Below, piece by piece: positions 9,427 to 20,896 of a stretch of 64,000 bases of DNA (its first letter is position 1; every line of letters begins with the position of its first letter). Origin of the DNA: Streptomyces sp. DH12 (lineage in GTDB: Bacteria > Actinomycetota > Actinomycetes > Streptomycetales > Streptomycetaceae); contig NZ_JAHWGT010000003.1 of assembly GCF_020873895.1 (NCBI RefSeq), forward strand, positions 218,473 to 282,472, in the 5' to 3' direction. The notes under the pieces were generated by a model. The model saw only the letters and a program-made list of their open reading frames with translations, searched no databases and was not told where the DNA came from. The translations under genes and the position numbers were made by a program.

Positions 9427-12189
9427 ATGAGAACCCCCCGCTCAGGCGTCCTCACGCTCGCCGCGGTCCTCGCCGCCGTGGGACTGACCGGCCCGGCCGC
9501 CTCCCCGGCGGCCGCCGCCACGGTCCCGGCCGGCGCGGGCAGCTACTCCGACACCCGACCACCCGGCACCTCCGGCCCCACCACCAACACCGGCACCCCC
9601 GTCACCCCCAAGCTCACCCCCGCCGCGGCCGGCAAGCCGGTGCCCACCAACGACTGGTGGTCCTCGCTCGCCTTCCAGCGCTACGGCGACAACCCGTACT
9701 CCACCCCCATGTACGGCCACCCGCTCACCTACCAGGCCACCGCCGCCGGCCTGGACGTCGGCTACCCGACCACGCCCGCCGTCGTCGGCGACGGCCGCCA
9801 GTACGAGTTCGCCCACAAGCGCGACCTCACCCTCGGCCTGACCGGCCTCAACGCCCCCGACACCCGGGCCGACGCCTGGTCGGACTGGACCGTCACCCCG
9901 TACTGGTCCGACGGCACGCGCACCCTGCGCACGACCATCGGCCACGGCCTGCCCTTCGTGTACGCCAAGGGCAGCGGCGGCAGCGCCAGCGTCACCACCG
10001 CCGCCCCGCCCACGGTCTTCGCCGACCAGGGCAACGTCCTCGGCATCACCGTCAACGGCCACCACTACGGCCTCTTCGCCCCCACCGGCACCGACTGGAC
10101 GGTCTCGGGCACCTCCCTCACGGCCGGCCTGGGCGGCAAGGACTACTTCTCGCTCGCCGTGCTGCCCTCCACGAGCGCCCTGGCCGCCTACCGCCAGTAC
10201 GCGTACAGCTTCGTCACCGGCTCCCAGGCCACGTGGAGTTCCGGCGGCGGCACCGTACGCGCCACGTACACGCTCACCACCCAGCCCCAGGAGGGCACGG
10301 AGACGGGCACCCTCCAGGCCCTCTACCGCCACCAGTGGCTGCACACCGCCGACCCGCTCACCGCGTACACGTACGTCTCGCCGCGCGGCACCATGAAGGT
10401 CCGCGCGTCGCGCACCTTCACCACCAGCCAGCGCGCCGCCGCCGTCCTGCCCGCCCTGCCCCGGGCCTCCGGCACCGACCCGGCCCGGCTGCGCGGCTAC
10501 CTCAACGAGGTGGTGAACGCCCCCGACCCGTTCTCCGGCGCCACCGACACGTACTGGACCGGCAAGGCCCTCGGCCGGCTCGCCCAACTCGTCCCCGTCG
10601 CCGAGCAGATCGGCGAGACGGCCACCCGCGACCGGCTGGTCGGGCTGCTCAAGGGCCGGCTCCAGGAGTGGTTCACGGCCGGCGGGCCGAGCGAGTTCTC
10701 CTACGACCGGACGTGGAAGACCCTCACCGGCTACCCGGCCTCCTACGGCAGCGACACCGAGCTGAACGACCACCACTTCCACTACTCGTACTACGTCCAC
10801 GCCGCGGCGATCGTCGCCCAGTACGACCCCGCCTGGGCCGCCGACCCGGCCTGGGGCACCATGGTGAAGACCCTCGTCCGGGACGCCGCCAACCCCAGCC
10901 GCACCGACGCCGCCTTCCCCTTCCTGCGCGGCTTCGACGTGTACGCCGGGCACAGCTGGGCCTCCGGCCACCAGGGCTTCGCCGCCGGCAACAACCAGGA
11001 GTCCTCGTCGGAGTCCACCAACCTCAGCGCCGGCCTCGTCCTGTGGGGCGCGGCCACCGGTGACACCGCCCTGCGCGACCTGGGCACCTTCCTGCTGACC
11101 ACCGAGTCCGAGGCCATCGCCCAGTACTGGTTCGACGCCGACCAGCAGGTCTTCCCGGCCTCCTTCGGCCACGACACGGCCGGCATGGTGTGGGGGAGCG
11201 GCGCCGCCTACTCCACCTGGTGGACCGCCAACCCCGAGGAGATCCACGGCATCAACGTCCTGCCCGTGACCGGCGGTTCCCTCCACCTCGCCGCCCGCAA
11301 GGACGCCATCCGCCGCAACATCGCCGAGATGGAGCGTGAGAACGGCGGCCCGGCCGTCGAGTGGCGCGACATCCTGTGGGAGTTCCAGTCGCTCGCCGAC
11401 CCGGCGGCCGCCAAGGCCAAGTGGGACGCGCAGCACGCCGGGTACACCCCGGAACAGGGCGAGTCGAAGGCGCACACCTACCACTGGCTCACCACCCTCG
11501 ACACCCTCGGCGCGCCGGACACCACGGTGACGGGCGACCTGCCCACCTCGGCCGTCTTCACCAAGGGCACCGTCCGCACCTACGCCGCCCACAACCACGG
11601 CTCGACGGCCCGCACCGTCACCTTCTCGGACGGTGCGAAGCTCACCGTCCCGGCCCGCTCCACCGCCACCGGTACGGGCACCGGCGACCCGGGAGACCCG
11701 GGGCCGTCCACCGGCAGCACCTTCCAGCTGCGCACCGGCGGCACGCTGACCACGGCGACGGGAGCGGCGGCCGGCGCGGACACGATCGCCTCGGCCGGCG
11801 GCGCCAACCACGACGGCACCCCGAACCGGCCGCTCGTGTACGAGGCCCGGGGCGTCAACGGCACCCTGCGGCCCGGCGCCGCGACGGCCTTCCGCCTCCA
11901 GGTCGACGCCGGCACCGCCGTCGGCCTCGGACAGCAGGCCCGCGTGAGCTACGACCTCACCGGCGACGGCACCTTCGACCGGACGGAGACGTACCACTAC
12001 TTCGCGTCGGACCCGGTGGCCGGCTGGGAGGAGTACACCCAGGGGCGCGGCCTGAAGGCGGCGACCGGCACGCTCGGCGACCTCCGGGGCGGCACCGTCC
12101 GCCTGGAGGTGTGGCACGCCATCGGCTCGGCCACGGCGCGTCTCCAGACGGGCACGGACCGGTCGGTGCTGGTCGTCCCGTACGCGTAG
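9427..12189 (+). CDS. Secreted GH81 endo-beta-1,3-glucanase
   Basis: 920 residues. Residues 1-32 are a signal peptide ending around AAAAT. The GH81 core begins with PTNDWWSSLAFQRYG near residue 78 and includes YGSDTELNDHHFHYSYYVHA and the catalytic-region NNQESSSESTNLSAG, both family signatures. It cleaves internal beta-1,3 links in laminarin, curdlan or fungal wall glucan outside the cell. After about residue 755 a Pro/Gly-rich linker leads to a C-terminal domain of some 155 residues (from STFQLRTGG) that looks like a glucan-binding module; its exact family cannot be fixed by eye. ATG 9427 follows GAGGTGA. Three bases separate its stop from the convergent LacI stop. Confidence 0.93.
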   Translation: MRTPRSGVLTLAAVLAAVGLTGPAASPAAAATVPAGAGSYSDTRPPGTSGPTTNTGTPVTPKLTPAAAGKPVPTNDWWSSLAFQRYGDNPYSTPMYGHPLTYQATAAGLDVGYPTTPAVVGDGRQYEFAHKRDLTLGLTGLNAPDTRADAWSDWTVTPYWSDGTRTLRTTIGHGLPFVYAKGSGGSASVTTAAPPTVFADQGNVLGITVNGHHYGLFAPTGTDWTVSGTSLTAGLGGKDYFSLAVLPSTSALAAYRQYAYSFVTGSQATWSSGGGTVRATYTLTTQPQEGTETGTLQALYRHQWLHTADPLTAYTYVSPRGTMKVRASRTFTTSQRAAAVLPALPRASGTDPARLRGYLNEVVNAPDPFSGATDTYWTGKALGRLAQLVPVAEQIGETATRDRLVGLLKGRLQEWFTAGGPSEFSYDRTWKTLTGYPASYGSDTELNDHHFHYSYYVHAAAIVAQYDPAWAADPAWGTMVKTLVRDAANPSRTDAAFPFLRGFDVYAGHSWASGHQGFAAGNNQESSSESTNLSAGLVLWGAATGDTALRDLGTFLLTTESEAIAQYWFDADQQVFPASFGHDTAGMVWGSGAAYSTWWTANPEEIHGINVLPVTGGSLHLAARKDAIRRNIAEMERENGGPAVEWRDILWEFQSLADPAAAKAKWDAQHAGYTPEQGESKAHTYHWLTTLDTLGAPDTTVTGDLPTSAVFTKGTVRTYAAHNHGSTARTVTFSDGAKLTVPARSTATGTGTGDPGDPGPSTGSTFQLRTGGTLTTATGAAAGADTIASAGGANHDGTPNRPLVYEARGVNGTLRPGAATAFRLQVDAGTAVGLGQQARVSYDLTGDGTFDRTETYHYFASDPVAGWEEYTQGRGLKAATGTLGDLRGGTVRLEVWHAIGSATARLQTGTDRSVLVVPYA

Positions 12190-12192
12190 GAC

Positions 12193-12230
12193 TCACGCCG
12201 AGGCCCGGCGGACCAGCTCCGTCGGCGTGA
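12193..12230. terminator. Possible terminator hairpin at GH81/LacI convergent ends
   Basis: TCACGCCGA at 12193-12201 pairs perfectly with TCGGCGTGA at 12222-12230 across a 20-base loop. It lies immediately after the GH81 stop and inside the last codons of the LacI gene. No U-tract follows, as is usual for Streptomyces terminators. Confidence 0.4.
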
Positions 12231-13242
12231 TCACCGAGCCCGGGGCGGCGTCCGCCGCCCCGGGCCCACCGTCCTGGTGCAGCGCCCGCATCAGCAGCCG
12301 CACCATCAGCCGGCCCATGCCCTCGATGTCCTGGCGGACGGTGGTCAGCGGCGGGTCCGTGGCCACGGCGACGGACTCCATGTCGTCGAAGCCGACCACC
12401 GCCACGTCCCCCGGCACCCGCAGGCCCCGCTCGCGCAGCACGCGCAGGGCGCCCGACGCCATCAGGTCGTTGGCCGCGAACACCGCGTCCAGGTCGGGCC
12501 GCCGTTCCAGCAGCCCGGCCATCGCCGCGGCACCGCTGCCCTCCGTGAAGTCGCCCTGGGCGACCAGCCCCGGGTCGGCGTCCAGCAGGACGTCCCGGTA
12601 CCCGGCGAGCCGGTCCGTCGCCGAGGTCTGGTCGCGCGGCCCCGCGATGTGCGCGATCCTCCGGCGCCCCTGGCCGACGAGGTAGCGCACGGCCTCCCGG
12701 GCGCCGCCGCGGTTGTCGGCGTCCACGTACGGGACGGCCGGCCCCCCGGTCGCGCCCGGCCATCCGGGGCGGCCGCCGAAGACGGTCGGCACCTGCGCGC
12801 GGCGGACGATCGCGGGCAGCTCGTCGTCGTCGTGCACGGAGAACGCGAGCGCCCCGTCGACGTGGCCGCCGCCCAGGTAGCGGGCGATCCGCTCGTAGTC
12901 GCCCGCGCTCTCCACCCACAGCAGGACGAGCTGCGAGTCGTGCGCTGTCAGCTCGCGGCTGATGCCGCGCACCTGCTGCTCGAAGAACGGGTCGGAGAAG
13001 ATCCGGAACTCCGGCTCCGCGATGATCACCGCCACGGCGCCGTTGCGCCGGGTCACCAGCGTCCGCGCCGCGTGGTTGGGGATGTAGCCGAGCTCCTCGA
13101 CGGCCCGGCGCACCCGCTCCACCAGCGGCTGGCGCACCCCGGCCCCGCCGTTGACGACGCGGGACACCGTCGCCCGGGAGACCCCGGCGCGGGCCGCGAC
13201 GGCTTCGAGTGTGGGACGGGCCCCAGGGGTCGGATCGGGCAC
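12193..13242 (-). CDS. LacI family transcriptional repressor of the glucan locus
   Basis: 349 residues. The N-terminal helix-turn-helix with hinge (TLEAVAARAGVSRATVSRVV, then NHAARTLVTRR) is the LacI signature, followed by a periplasmic-binding-protein-like ligand domain (VIIAEPEF to the C-terminus). It should bind the TGAGAGCGCTCTCA boxes and release DNA on binding a beta-1,3-gluco-oligosaccharide; the inducer is inferred. GTG 13242 has GAGGAG 7 bases upstream; GTG 13278 is in frame but has no such site. A perfect copy of the operator lies 65 bases upstream of its start, indicating autoregulation. Confidence 0.92.
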   Translation of the reverse strand: MPDPTPGARPTLEAVAARAGVSRATVSRVVNGGAGVRQPLVERVRRAVEELGYIPNHAARTLVTRRNGAVAVIIAEPEFRIFSDPFFEQQVRGISRELTAHDSQLVLLWVESAGDYERIARYLGGGHVDGALAFSVHDDDELPAIVRRAQVPTVFGGRPGWPGATGGPAVPYVDADNRGGAREAVRYLVGQGRRRIAHIAGPRDQTSATDRLAGYRDVLLDADPGLVAQGDFTEGSGAAAMAGLLERRPDLDAVFAANDLMASGALRVLRERGLRVPGDVAVVGFDDMESVAVATDPPLTTVRQDIEGMGRLMVRLLMRALHQDGGPGAADAAPGSVITPTELVRRASA

Positions 13243-13290
13243 AGCGGACTCCTCGGGGCGGTGCGACGCGGCGTACACCGGTCAGAATAT

Positions 13291-13336
13291 CCGGTGAACA
13301 AGGGGGTGAGAGCGCTCTCACCCCCTTGCTCGCCGG
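13291..13336. promoter_or_regulatory. LacI-type operator 3 inside a 46-base palindrome
   Basis: The core TGAGAGCGCTCTCA (13307-13320) sits in a perfect 30-base palindrome at 13299-13328, flanked by arms that extend symmetry to 46 bases with two mismatched pairs. It is upstream of the LacI gene. The core is the operator; the GGGGG/CCCCC extensions are absent from operators 1 and 2. Confidence 0.8.
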
Positions 13337-13371
13337 GCACGGCGGCCCGCAGGCGCCGGACGGCGGTCGGA

Positions 13372-13474
13372 GGGGCCGTGGCGGGTCGCCCCCGCAGGGG
13401 TCGGCGGCGTCACCGGGGTGCCTTCCGTGGTGCCCGGGGCCGCCGACCCCGAGGAGGTGACCCGCCACGGCCCC
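13372..13474 (-). terminator. Nested long inverted repeat downstream of the M1 peptidase
   Basis: Outer arms of 16 bases (13372-13387 and 13459-13474, GGGGCCGTGGCGGGTC and its complement) and inner arms of 12 bases (13397-13408 and 13439-13450) are both perfect. Together they could form one 103-base cruciform or RNA hairpin. It lies after the leftward M1 peptidase gene and before the LacI promoter, so termination is the simplest role. Confidence 0.5.
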
Positions 13475-13490
13475 GACCCCACCCACCGGC

Positions 13491-13647
13491 CCCCGGCGCG
13501 CCGCAGCGGCAGCCGCAGCCGCCCGCCTCCGCAACACCCACCGCCCCCGGCGCGCCGCAACCGCAGCGGCAGCCGCCCGCCTCCGCAACACCACCGCCTC
13601 CCGGCGCGCCGCAGCCGCAGCCGCCCGCCTCCGCAACACCCACCGCC
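13491..13647. repeat. Three imperfect GC-rich tandem repeats
   Basis: Three copies of a unit built from CCCGGCGCGCCGCA, then CCGCAGCCGCCCGCCTCCGC and AACACCCACCGCC lie in tandem. Copy length varies from about 48 to 57 bases because a CAGCGGC-type filler is gained or lost. The copies can be read as Pro/Gln/Ala-rich peptide on the plus strand or Gly/Cys-rich peptide on the minus strand, but neither frame has a credible start. I treat it as noncoding repeat between the M1 and LacI genes. Confidence 0.7.
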
Positions 13648-13711
13648 CCGGGCGCTACGCGCCGCGGCGGCCCGTAGCCGCCCCACGCCGCGTCATCCCC
13701 CGCGAGGAGTG

Positions 13712-15259
13712 TCAGTGGCGGTGGTGGCCGTCGTGGACCGGGTGGCCGGTGTCGTGGACGGTGTTGGTCGCGGCGATCTCCTTCCAGGACTTCGGGGGCG
13801 CCGCGGGCGCCGGGTCCGCCACGGCCGACGCCGACGACCGCGTGGCCGCCCGGGCGCCGTCGGCGGCGGGAGCCTGCGGCTTGGACGGCTGGTACAGCCA
13901 GGTGTCGAAGAGGGTGCCGAGCCGCTCGCCGGAGATCCGCTCCGCGTAGGCGACGAAGTCGGCGACCTCCGCGTTGCCGTAGGCCCGCTCGGTCGGCCAG
14001 CCCTTCAGGATCCGGAAGAAGTCCTCGTCACCGATCTCGTTCCGCAGCGCCTGGAGGGCCAGGGCGCCCCGGTCGTAGACGGCGACGTGGAACTGGTCGT
14101 CCGGGCCGGGGTCGCCCGGCTTGACCGTCCAGAACGGGTCGTCGGCCGGGCGTGAGGCGTACACCCAGTCCGCCAGCTCCTGCGCGGTGCCCTCGCCCTC
14201 CTTCTCCGACCAGAGCCACTGGCTGTACCGGGCGAAGCCCTCGTTGATCCAGATGTCCTTCCACCCCTCGACGGACACGCTGTCGCCGTACCACTGGTGG
14301 GCCACCTCGTGGACGACCACCGACACGTTGGACCCGCTCGCGAACTGGCGCGGGCTGTAGAAGGGCCGGGTCTGAGTCTCCAGCGCGTACCCGCTGCGCA
14401 CGTTGGGGACGTACCCGCCGAGGGCGTTGAACGGGTACGGGCCGAAGACCTCCTCCAGCCACTCCGCGACCTCCGCCGTGCGCTCCAGGCTGGCGCGGGC
14501 GGCGCCGGCGTTCGCCCCGAGGTCCTTGCTGTAGGCGTTGAGGACGGGCAGCCCGCCCGCCGTGGTGTCGGTCGTGATGTCGAACCTGCCGACCGCGAGG
14601 GTGGCCAGGTAGGTCGCCTGCGGCTTGTCGGAGCGCCAGTTGAAGCGGGTCCAGCCGAGCCGCGAGCTCTGCGACTGGAGGACGCCGTTGCTGATCGCCT
14701 GCGTGCCGTCCGGGACGGAGACGGAGACGTCGAAGGTGGCCTTGTCGAGCGGGTGGTCGTTGGACGGGAACCACCACACGGCCGAGTCCGGCTCCTGGGC
14801 GGCGACCCCGCCGTCCGGGGTGCGGTGCCAGGCGGTCCACCCGCCGATCTTGACCTCGGACGGCTTCCCGGAGTACCGCACGACGACCGAAACCGGTCGG
14901 TCCTTCGGCAGCGGCGAGGCCGGGGTGATCTCCAGTTCCTGCTCGCCCGCCCTGCGGAACTCCGCCTTCCGGCCGTTGACCCGCACCTCGTGCGTCGTCA
15001 GGCCGAGGTCGAGGTTGAAGCGCGACAGGTTCTGCGTCGGGGTGGCGATCAGGGTCGCCGTCCCCTCCAGCAGGTCCGTCGCCGGCTGGTACTTGAGCCG
15101 CAGGTCGTAGTGGCCGACGTCGTATCCGCCGTTGCCGCTGACCGGGTAGTAGGGGTCGCCGATGCCCGGTGCCCCCGGCTGGAAGTTCGCGGCCGACGCC
15201 GGGATCGCCAGCATCAGGGAGGCCGCGATCGCGCCCGGGACGATCAGTCTGCGGTGCAC
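13712..15259 (-). CDS. Secreted M1 family zinc metallopeptidase
   Basis: 515 residues. A signal peptide (residues 1-23, ending IPASAA) precedes an N-terminal beta-sandwich and the thermolysin-like catalytic domain. The zinc site is complete: HEVAH at 317-321 with the third ligand Glu 18 residues later in WINEGFARY. The exopeptidase motif of M1 is not the usual GAMEN; the matching region reads GGYVPNVRSGYALETQ, as in the short secreted actinobacterial subgroup. It should remove amino acids from peptides outside the cell. The protein lacks the ERAP-like C-terminal domain of PepN, hence the short length. Divergent from the Xaa-Pro peptidase gene. Confidence 0.92.
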   Translation of the reverse strand: MHRRLIVPGAIAASLMLAIPASAANFQPGAPGIGDPYYPVSGNGGYDVGHYDLRLKYQPATDLLEGTATLIATPTQNLSRFNLDLGLTTHEVRVNGRKAEFRRAGEQELEITPASPLPKDRPVSVVVRYSGKPSEVKIGGWTAWHRTPDGGVAAQEPDSAVWWFPSNDHPLDKATFDVSVSVPDGTQAISNGVLQSQSSRLGWTRFNWRSDKPQATYLATLAVGRFDITTDTTAGGLPVLNAYSKDLGANAGAARASLERTAEVAEWLEEVFGPYPFNALGGYVPNVRSGYALETQTRPFYSPRQFASGSNVSVVVHEVAHQWYGDSVSVEGWKDIWINEGFARYSQWLWSEKEGEGTAQELADWVYASRPADDPFWTVKPGDPGPDDQFHVAVYDRGALALQALRNEIGDEDFFRILKGWPTERAYGNAEVADFVAYAERISGERLGTLFDTWLYQPSKPQAPAADGARAATRSSASAVADPAPAAPPKSWKEIAATNTVHDTGHPVHDGHHRH

Positions 15260-15461
15260 GTAAGACCCTCCAAGTCGTAGAACGAACTGATGATCTGAAC
15301 GTTATTCAGCTAGCCCGTCGCAGTCATGTCCATGGCCCCCGCCGTCACACGATCGCCATCCGGCCGACATGAGCCCCCCGCACCCGCTGTGTCCCCTTGG
15401 TCGCCGAACGCCCCCTATCGCCGTCTTCTGTGCGGGAGTTCGACGGCAGTACCGTCCGCCC

Positions 15462-17603
15462 ATGCCGATACGCACGCGGAGATCCCTCCCCAACGCCCTC
15501 GGCCCCGCCGCCCGAACGGGCGGGACCCCCACACCCCGAGGGGCGCTCGCGGCGGCCGTCGCGGCCGCCCTCGCCGCCGTCCTCCTCCCGGCCGCCGGCG
15601 CCCACGGCGCCCCGCCCCCGCGCCCCACCGAGTCCCGGCCCGTCCACTCCTACGCCGACGCCGTCCGCGAGTCCGTCTGGGTGGACACCGGCCTCGACGG
15701 CGACGGCGACGGCCGGACCGACCGGGTGGCCGCCGACGTCGTCCGGCCGCGCGCGACCGCGCACGGGCTGCGCGTCCCCGCCATCATGGACGCCAGCCCG
15801 TACTACTCCTGCTGCGGCCGCGGCAACGAGAGCCAGAAGAAGACGTACGACGCGAACGGCGCCCCCGTCCTCCTCCCGCTCCACTACGACAACTACTTCG
15901 TGCCGCGCGGCTACGCCTACGTCGCCGTCGACCTCGCCGGGACCAACCGCTCCGACGGCTGCGTCGACGTCGGTGGCCGCTCCGACGTCCTCTCCGCGAA
16001 GGCCGTCGTCGACTGGCTCGGCGGGCGCGCCCGCGCCTACACCACCCGCACCGGTACGACCCGCGCCCACGCCACGAACTGGTCGACCGGCACCACCGGC
16101 ATGATCGGCAAGAGCTGGGACGGCACGATCGCCAACGGCGTCGCCGCCACCGGCGTCCGCGGCCTGCGGACCATCGTGCCGATCGGTGCCATCTCCTCCT
16201 GGTACGACTACTACTTCAGCCAGGGCGCCCCCCTCCACGGCTCCGGCCCCGACCGCCTGGCGCACCACGTCGACAGCCCGGAGGCACGCGGGCGCTGCCA
16301 GGCGGTCCAGCGCCGCCTCGTCGAGGGCGCCCCCCGCTCCGGCGACCGGACCCCGCTGTGGGCCGAACGCGACCACGTCCCCGACGCCTCCCGCGTACGG
16401 GCCAGCGTCCTCGCCGTCCACGGCCTCCAGGACCTCAACGTCCGCAGCGGCCACCTCGGCCGGTGGTGGGACGCCCTCGCCGCGCACGGCGTCGAACGGC
16501 GGATCTGGCTCTCCGGGACGGGCCACGTCGACCCCTTCGACTTCCGCCGCGCCGCGTGGGTCCGCACCCTGCACCGGTGGTTCGACCACTATCTCCTCGG
16601 ATACGACAACGGCGTCGAGCGCGAGCCCATGGCCGACGTCGAACGCGCCCCGGACCGGTGGACCACCGACCGCGCCTGGCCGCCGGCCGCCACCGCCCCC
16701 GCCACCCTGCGCCCCGCACCCGGCCCCGCCCCCGGGCCCGGCACCCTCGGGCTCCGCCCGGCGCCGGCCGGCGCGACGGCGACGTTCACCGACGACCCGT
16801 CGCTCGGCGAACTGGACTGGGCCGCCCGGATCGACACCGCCACACCCGCGAAGGCCGCCTTCACCACCGGCCCCCTCACCCGGGACCTGCGCCTGGCCGG
16901 CTCGCCCACCGTCACCGTCACCGCCACGCCCGACACCACCAGCGCCCACCTGACGGCCGTCCTCGTCGACGTCGGGCCGGCCACCATCCGCGACTACACG
17001 GCGCCCGGCGAGGGGATCACCACCCTCGCCCACCGCACCTGTTGGGGAGCGAGCACCCCCGGCGACAGCGCCTGCTTCAGGGAGACCGCGGCGAGGACGG
17101 CGGACGTCGACTTCACCGTCGTCAGCCGCGGCTGGGCCGACCTCGGCACCTGGGCCGACCCGGACCGGGGACGCCCCCTCACCCCGGGCGCCGCCCACAC
17201 CCTCACCCTCGACCTGCACCTGACCGACCACGTCGTCCCCGCCGGGCACCGGCTCGCGCTGATCGTCGCCGGGACGGACGAGGGACTCGTCGAGGCGCCG
17301 CCGTCCCGGCCGACCCTCACCCTCGACCTGACCCGCACCAGTGCCCGCGTCCCCGTCGTCGGCGGCCCGCCGGCCTTCGCCCGCGCCACCCGCCCGACCC
17401 CGCCCGGCGCTGCCACGGCCCCGAGCAACGGCGCGGACACCACCCCGCACGCAGGCGCGGACACCGCCCCGCCCGCCGGCGCGGACACCGCCCCGCACGC
17501 CGGGGTGGTCGCCCCGCCCGCCGGAGAGGCCGTTCCCCGCACCGGAGTGGCCGCGCCGCTGCCGCCCCGGACCCGCCCCCTCCTCCCGGGAGGAGCCCGA
17601 TGA
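15462..17603 (+). CDS. Secreted Xaa-Pro dipeptidyl-peptidase (CocE/NonD, S15 family)
   Basis: 713 residues. The signal peptide core [15 protein letters not shown] (about 28-42) is followed by the S15 alpha/beta hydrolase domain. The nucleophile is in GKSWDG (S218), and HGLQDLNV plus the late GTGHVDPF carry the acid and His of the triad. A C-terminal jelly-roll (about 430-620) is the X-Pro DPP C-terminal domain. It releases N-terminal Xaa-Pro dipeptides. The last 45 residues repeat an A/G-A-D-T-A-P motif, low-complexity and unlike the domain before it. ATG 15462 is the first start before the signal peptide. Its stop overlaps the M14 start by 4 bases. Confidence 0.9.
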   Translation: MPIRTRRSLPNALGPAARTGGTPTPRGALAAAVAAALAAVLLPAAGAHGAPPPRPTESRPVHSYADAVRESVWVDTGLDGDGDGRTDRVAADVVRPRATAHGLRVPAIMDASPYYSCCGRGNESQKKTYDANGAPVLLPLHYDNYFVPRGYAYVAVDLAGTNRSDGCVDVGGRSDVLSAKAVVDWLGGRARAYTTRTGTTRAHATNWSTGTTGMIGKSWDGTIANGVAATGVRGLRTIVPIGAISSWYDYYFSQGAPLHGSGPDRLAHHVDSPEARGRCQAVQRRLVEGAPRSGDRTPLWAERDHVPDASRVRASVLAVHGLQDLNVRSGHLGRWWDALAAHGVERRIWLSGTGHVDPFDFRRAAWVRTLHRWFDHYLLGYDNGVEREPMADVERAPDRWTTDRAWPPAATAPATLRPAPGPAPGPGTLGLRPAPAGATATFTDDPSLGELDWAARIDTATPAKAAFTTGPLTRDLRLAGSPTVTVTATPDTTSAHLTAVLVDVGPATIRDYTAPGEGITTLAHRTCWGASTPGDSACFRETAARTADVDFTVVSRGWADLGTWADPDRGRPLTPGAAHTLTLDLHLTDHVVPAGHRLALIVAGTDEGLVEAPPSRPTLTLDLTRTSARVPVVGGPPAFARATRPTPPGAATAPSNGADTTPHAGADTAPPAGADTAPHAGVVAPPAGEAVPRTGVAAPLPPRTRPLLPGGAR

Positions 17604-18901
17604 CCCCGCGCCGGCGCGCCCTCGCCGCCCTCGCCGCCTGTACGAGCGCCCTCGTCCTGCCGCTGACCGCGCTCGGCCCCGCGCAGGCCACTCCGGCCGC
17701 CCCGCCGCCCCGCACCGGCTTCGAGACCAGCGGCGGCGCCCGCTGGACCACCCTCGACGAGGAGGAGCGCTTCCTCACCGCCGTCGACCGCGGCAGCGAC
17801 CGGGCCGCGCTGACCGCCCTCGGCACCACCCGCCAGGGCCGCCCGCTCCGGCTCGTTCGGGTCACCGCCTCTCCCGCCGCGCCCACCACCGTCCTCCTCG
17901 TGTGCGGCCAGCACGGCGACGAGCCGTCGGGCCGCGAGGCGTGCCTCACCACCGTCCGCGACCTGGCCCACGCCCGGGACGCGCGGACCCGCGACTTCCT
18001 CGCCCGCACCACCGTCCTCGTCGTCCCCACCGCCAACCCCGACGGCCGCGCCGCCGGCACCCGCCACAACGCCGACGACGTCGACGTCAACCGCGACCAC
18101 CTCGCCCTGCGCACCGCGGAGGCCCGCGCCCTCGCCCGCGTCCTGCGGGACCACCGCCCCCACGTGGTCGTCGACCTCCACGAGTACGGCTCGACCCCGC
18201 CGTACTACGTCAAGGACCTGCTGTCCCTGTGGCCCCGCAACCCCAACACCCGCGGCGGCGTCCACGAGGAGGCGCACACCCTCTCCGAGCGGTACGTCCG
18301 CCCGGCCGCCGCCCGCGCGGGCTTCACCACCGGCGTCTACGGCATCTGGACCGACCCGGTCACCGGTGAGCCGGTCCGCCAGGTCGCGGGCGACGGCCAG
18401 GAGCGCATCCTGCGCAACACCACCGGCGTCAAGCACACCGTCGGCCTCCTCGTCGAGACGCGCGTCGAACCCCTGCCACCCGCCGGGGGGAACGGTCCCG
18501 CGCCCGACAACCGGCGCCGCGTCGACAGCCAGCTCGCCGCGGTGGACGGGGCGTTCGCCTACGTCACCCAGCGGCGCGCCCGGATCGCCGGGGCCACCGC
18601 GACGGCCCGCCTCGCCGGGCTCGCCGACCACGGCCCGGTCCTGCTCGGCGGCGCCGACAACGACCCGCCCGAGCCGACCGAGGTGCTCGCCGACCCGCCC
18701 TGCGCCTACCGGCTGGACGCCGCCCAGTACGCCGAGTGGGGCGACGAACTGGCCCTGCACGGCATCCGGTCGTCACCCGACGGCGACGGGGGCCGCCTGG
18801 TACCGCTGCGGCAGTCGCTGCGCGCGTTGGTGCCGCTGCTGCTCGACGCCCGCGCCGCGTACCACGTCACGGCCGCACGGCCGGTACCGCGCTGCCCCTG
18901 A
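17600..18901 (+). CDS. Secreted M14 family zinc carboxypeptidase
   Basis: 433 residues. The signal peptide (1-31) ends near AQATPA. The M14 zinc site is visible: H105 and E108 in [10 protein letters not shown]194 in VDLHEYG, with substrate-binding NPDGR near 146 and a late LLVETRVEP that carries the catalytic Glu. It trims C-terminal residues or wall peptides outside the cell. ATG 17600 overlaps the upstream stop (ATGA) and follows GGAGG, so it is coupled to the Xaa-Pro peptidase. The 234 bases after the stop hold only repeated CCGGCACCGCCCG and GACCCGGGG words. Confidence 0.9.
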   Translation: MTPRRRALAALAACTSALVLPLTALGPAQATPAAPPPRTGFETSGGARWTTLDEEERFLTAVDRGSDRAALTALGTTRQGRPLRLVRVTASPAAPTTVLLVCGQHGDEPSGREACLTTVRDLAHARDARTRDFLARTTVLVVPTANPDGRAAGTRHNADDVDVNRDHLALRTAEARALARVLRDHRPHVVVDLHEYGSTPPYYVKDLLSLWPRNPNTRGGVHEEAHTLSERYVRPAAARAGFTTGVYGIWTDPVTGEPVRQVAGDGQERILRNTTGVKHTVGLLVETRVEPLPPAGGNGPAPDNRRRVDSQLAAVDGAFAYVTQRRARIAGATATARLAGLADHGPVLLGGADNDPPEPTEVLADPPCAYRLDAAQYAEWGDELALHGIRSSPDGDGGRLVPLRQSLRALVPLLLDARAAYHVTAARPVPRCP

Positions 18902-19135
18902 CCCCGCCGGCCCCGCCGGCCGACCGGGACCGCCGGGGACGGCCGGGCACCGCCCGGCCCGGCACCGCCCGCCGGTGTCCGGCGCCGACCCGCCGGCCCC
19001 GGCACCGCCCGCCGCCCGCCGACCCGGGGACGGCCGACCCGGGGCACGGCCGGGTCGGGGCACGGCCGGTTCGGCGCTCGGCGCGCGGTCCGGCCGTGCC
19101 CGGGTCGGGCGGCCTGTCCTAGGATCGGCCTCCTG

Positions 19136-20763
<1,628 letters not shown>

Positions 20764-20773
<10 letters not shown>

Positions 20774-20823
20774 CCCCGCCCGCCGAGCTGTGACCCCGCC
20801 CGCCGACCTGTGACCCCGCCCGC
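20764..20823 (+). repeat. 20-base tandem repeat spanning the ABC-F stop codon
   Basis: Three copies of CGAGCTGTGACCCCGCCCGC (third copy has one change, ACCTG for AGCTG). The first copy contains the last codons and the TGA of the ABC-F gene, so the gene end, including its stop, is duplicated twice downstream. Confidence 0.88.
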
Positions 20824-20869
20824 CGGCCGGCTCACGGCCGCCCCGGTCTGACCGCGCCGCCCACGGGGG

Positions 20870-20889
20870 CCCGGCCCGCGCGGGCCGGG
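20870..20889. terminator. Bidirectional terminator candidate
   Basis: CCCGGCCCGCGCGGGCCGGG is a perfect 20-base palindrome between the convergent ABC-F and small-protein genes. Confidence 0.55.
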
Positions 20890-20896
20890 GGCGCTC

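Noticed and set aside
9442-12117. A long minus-strand open frame opposite the GH81 gene
   Set aside because: Gly/Val/Arg-rich translation without motifs; GH81 signatures on the plus strand are clear.
13410-13643. Gly/Cys-rich 77-codon frame on the minus strand in the repeat region
   Set aside because: Its composition follows from the tandem DNA repeat; no ribosome site or homologous pattern.
18902-19135. Possible leader-peptide attenuator before the ABC-F gene
   Set aside because: The gap contains repeated CCGGCACCGCCCG words and GC-rich inverted segments, but no clear leader ORF with terminator/antiterminator pair.
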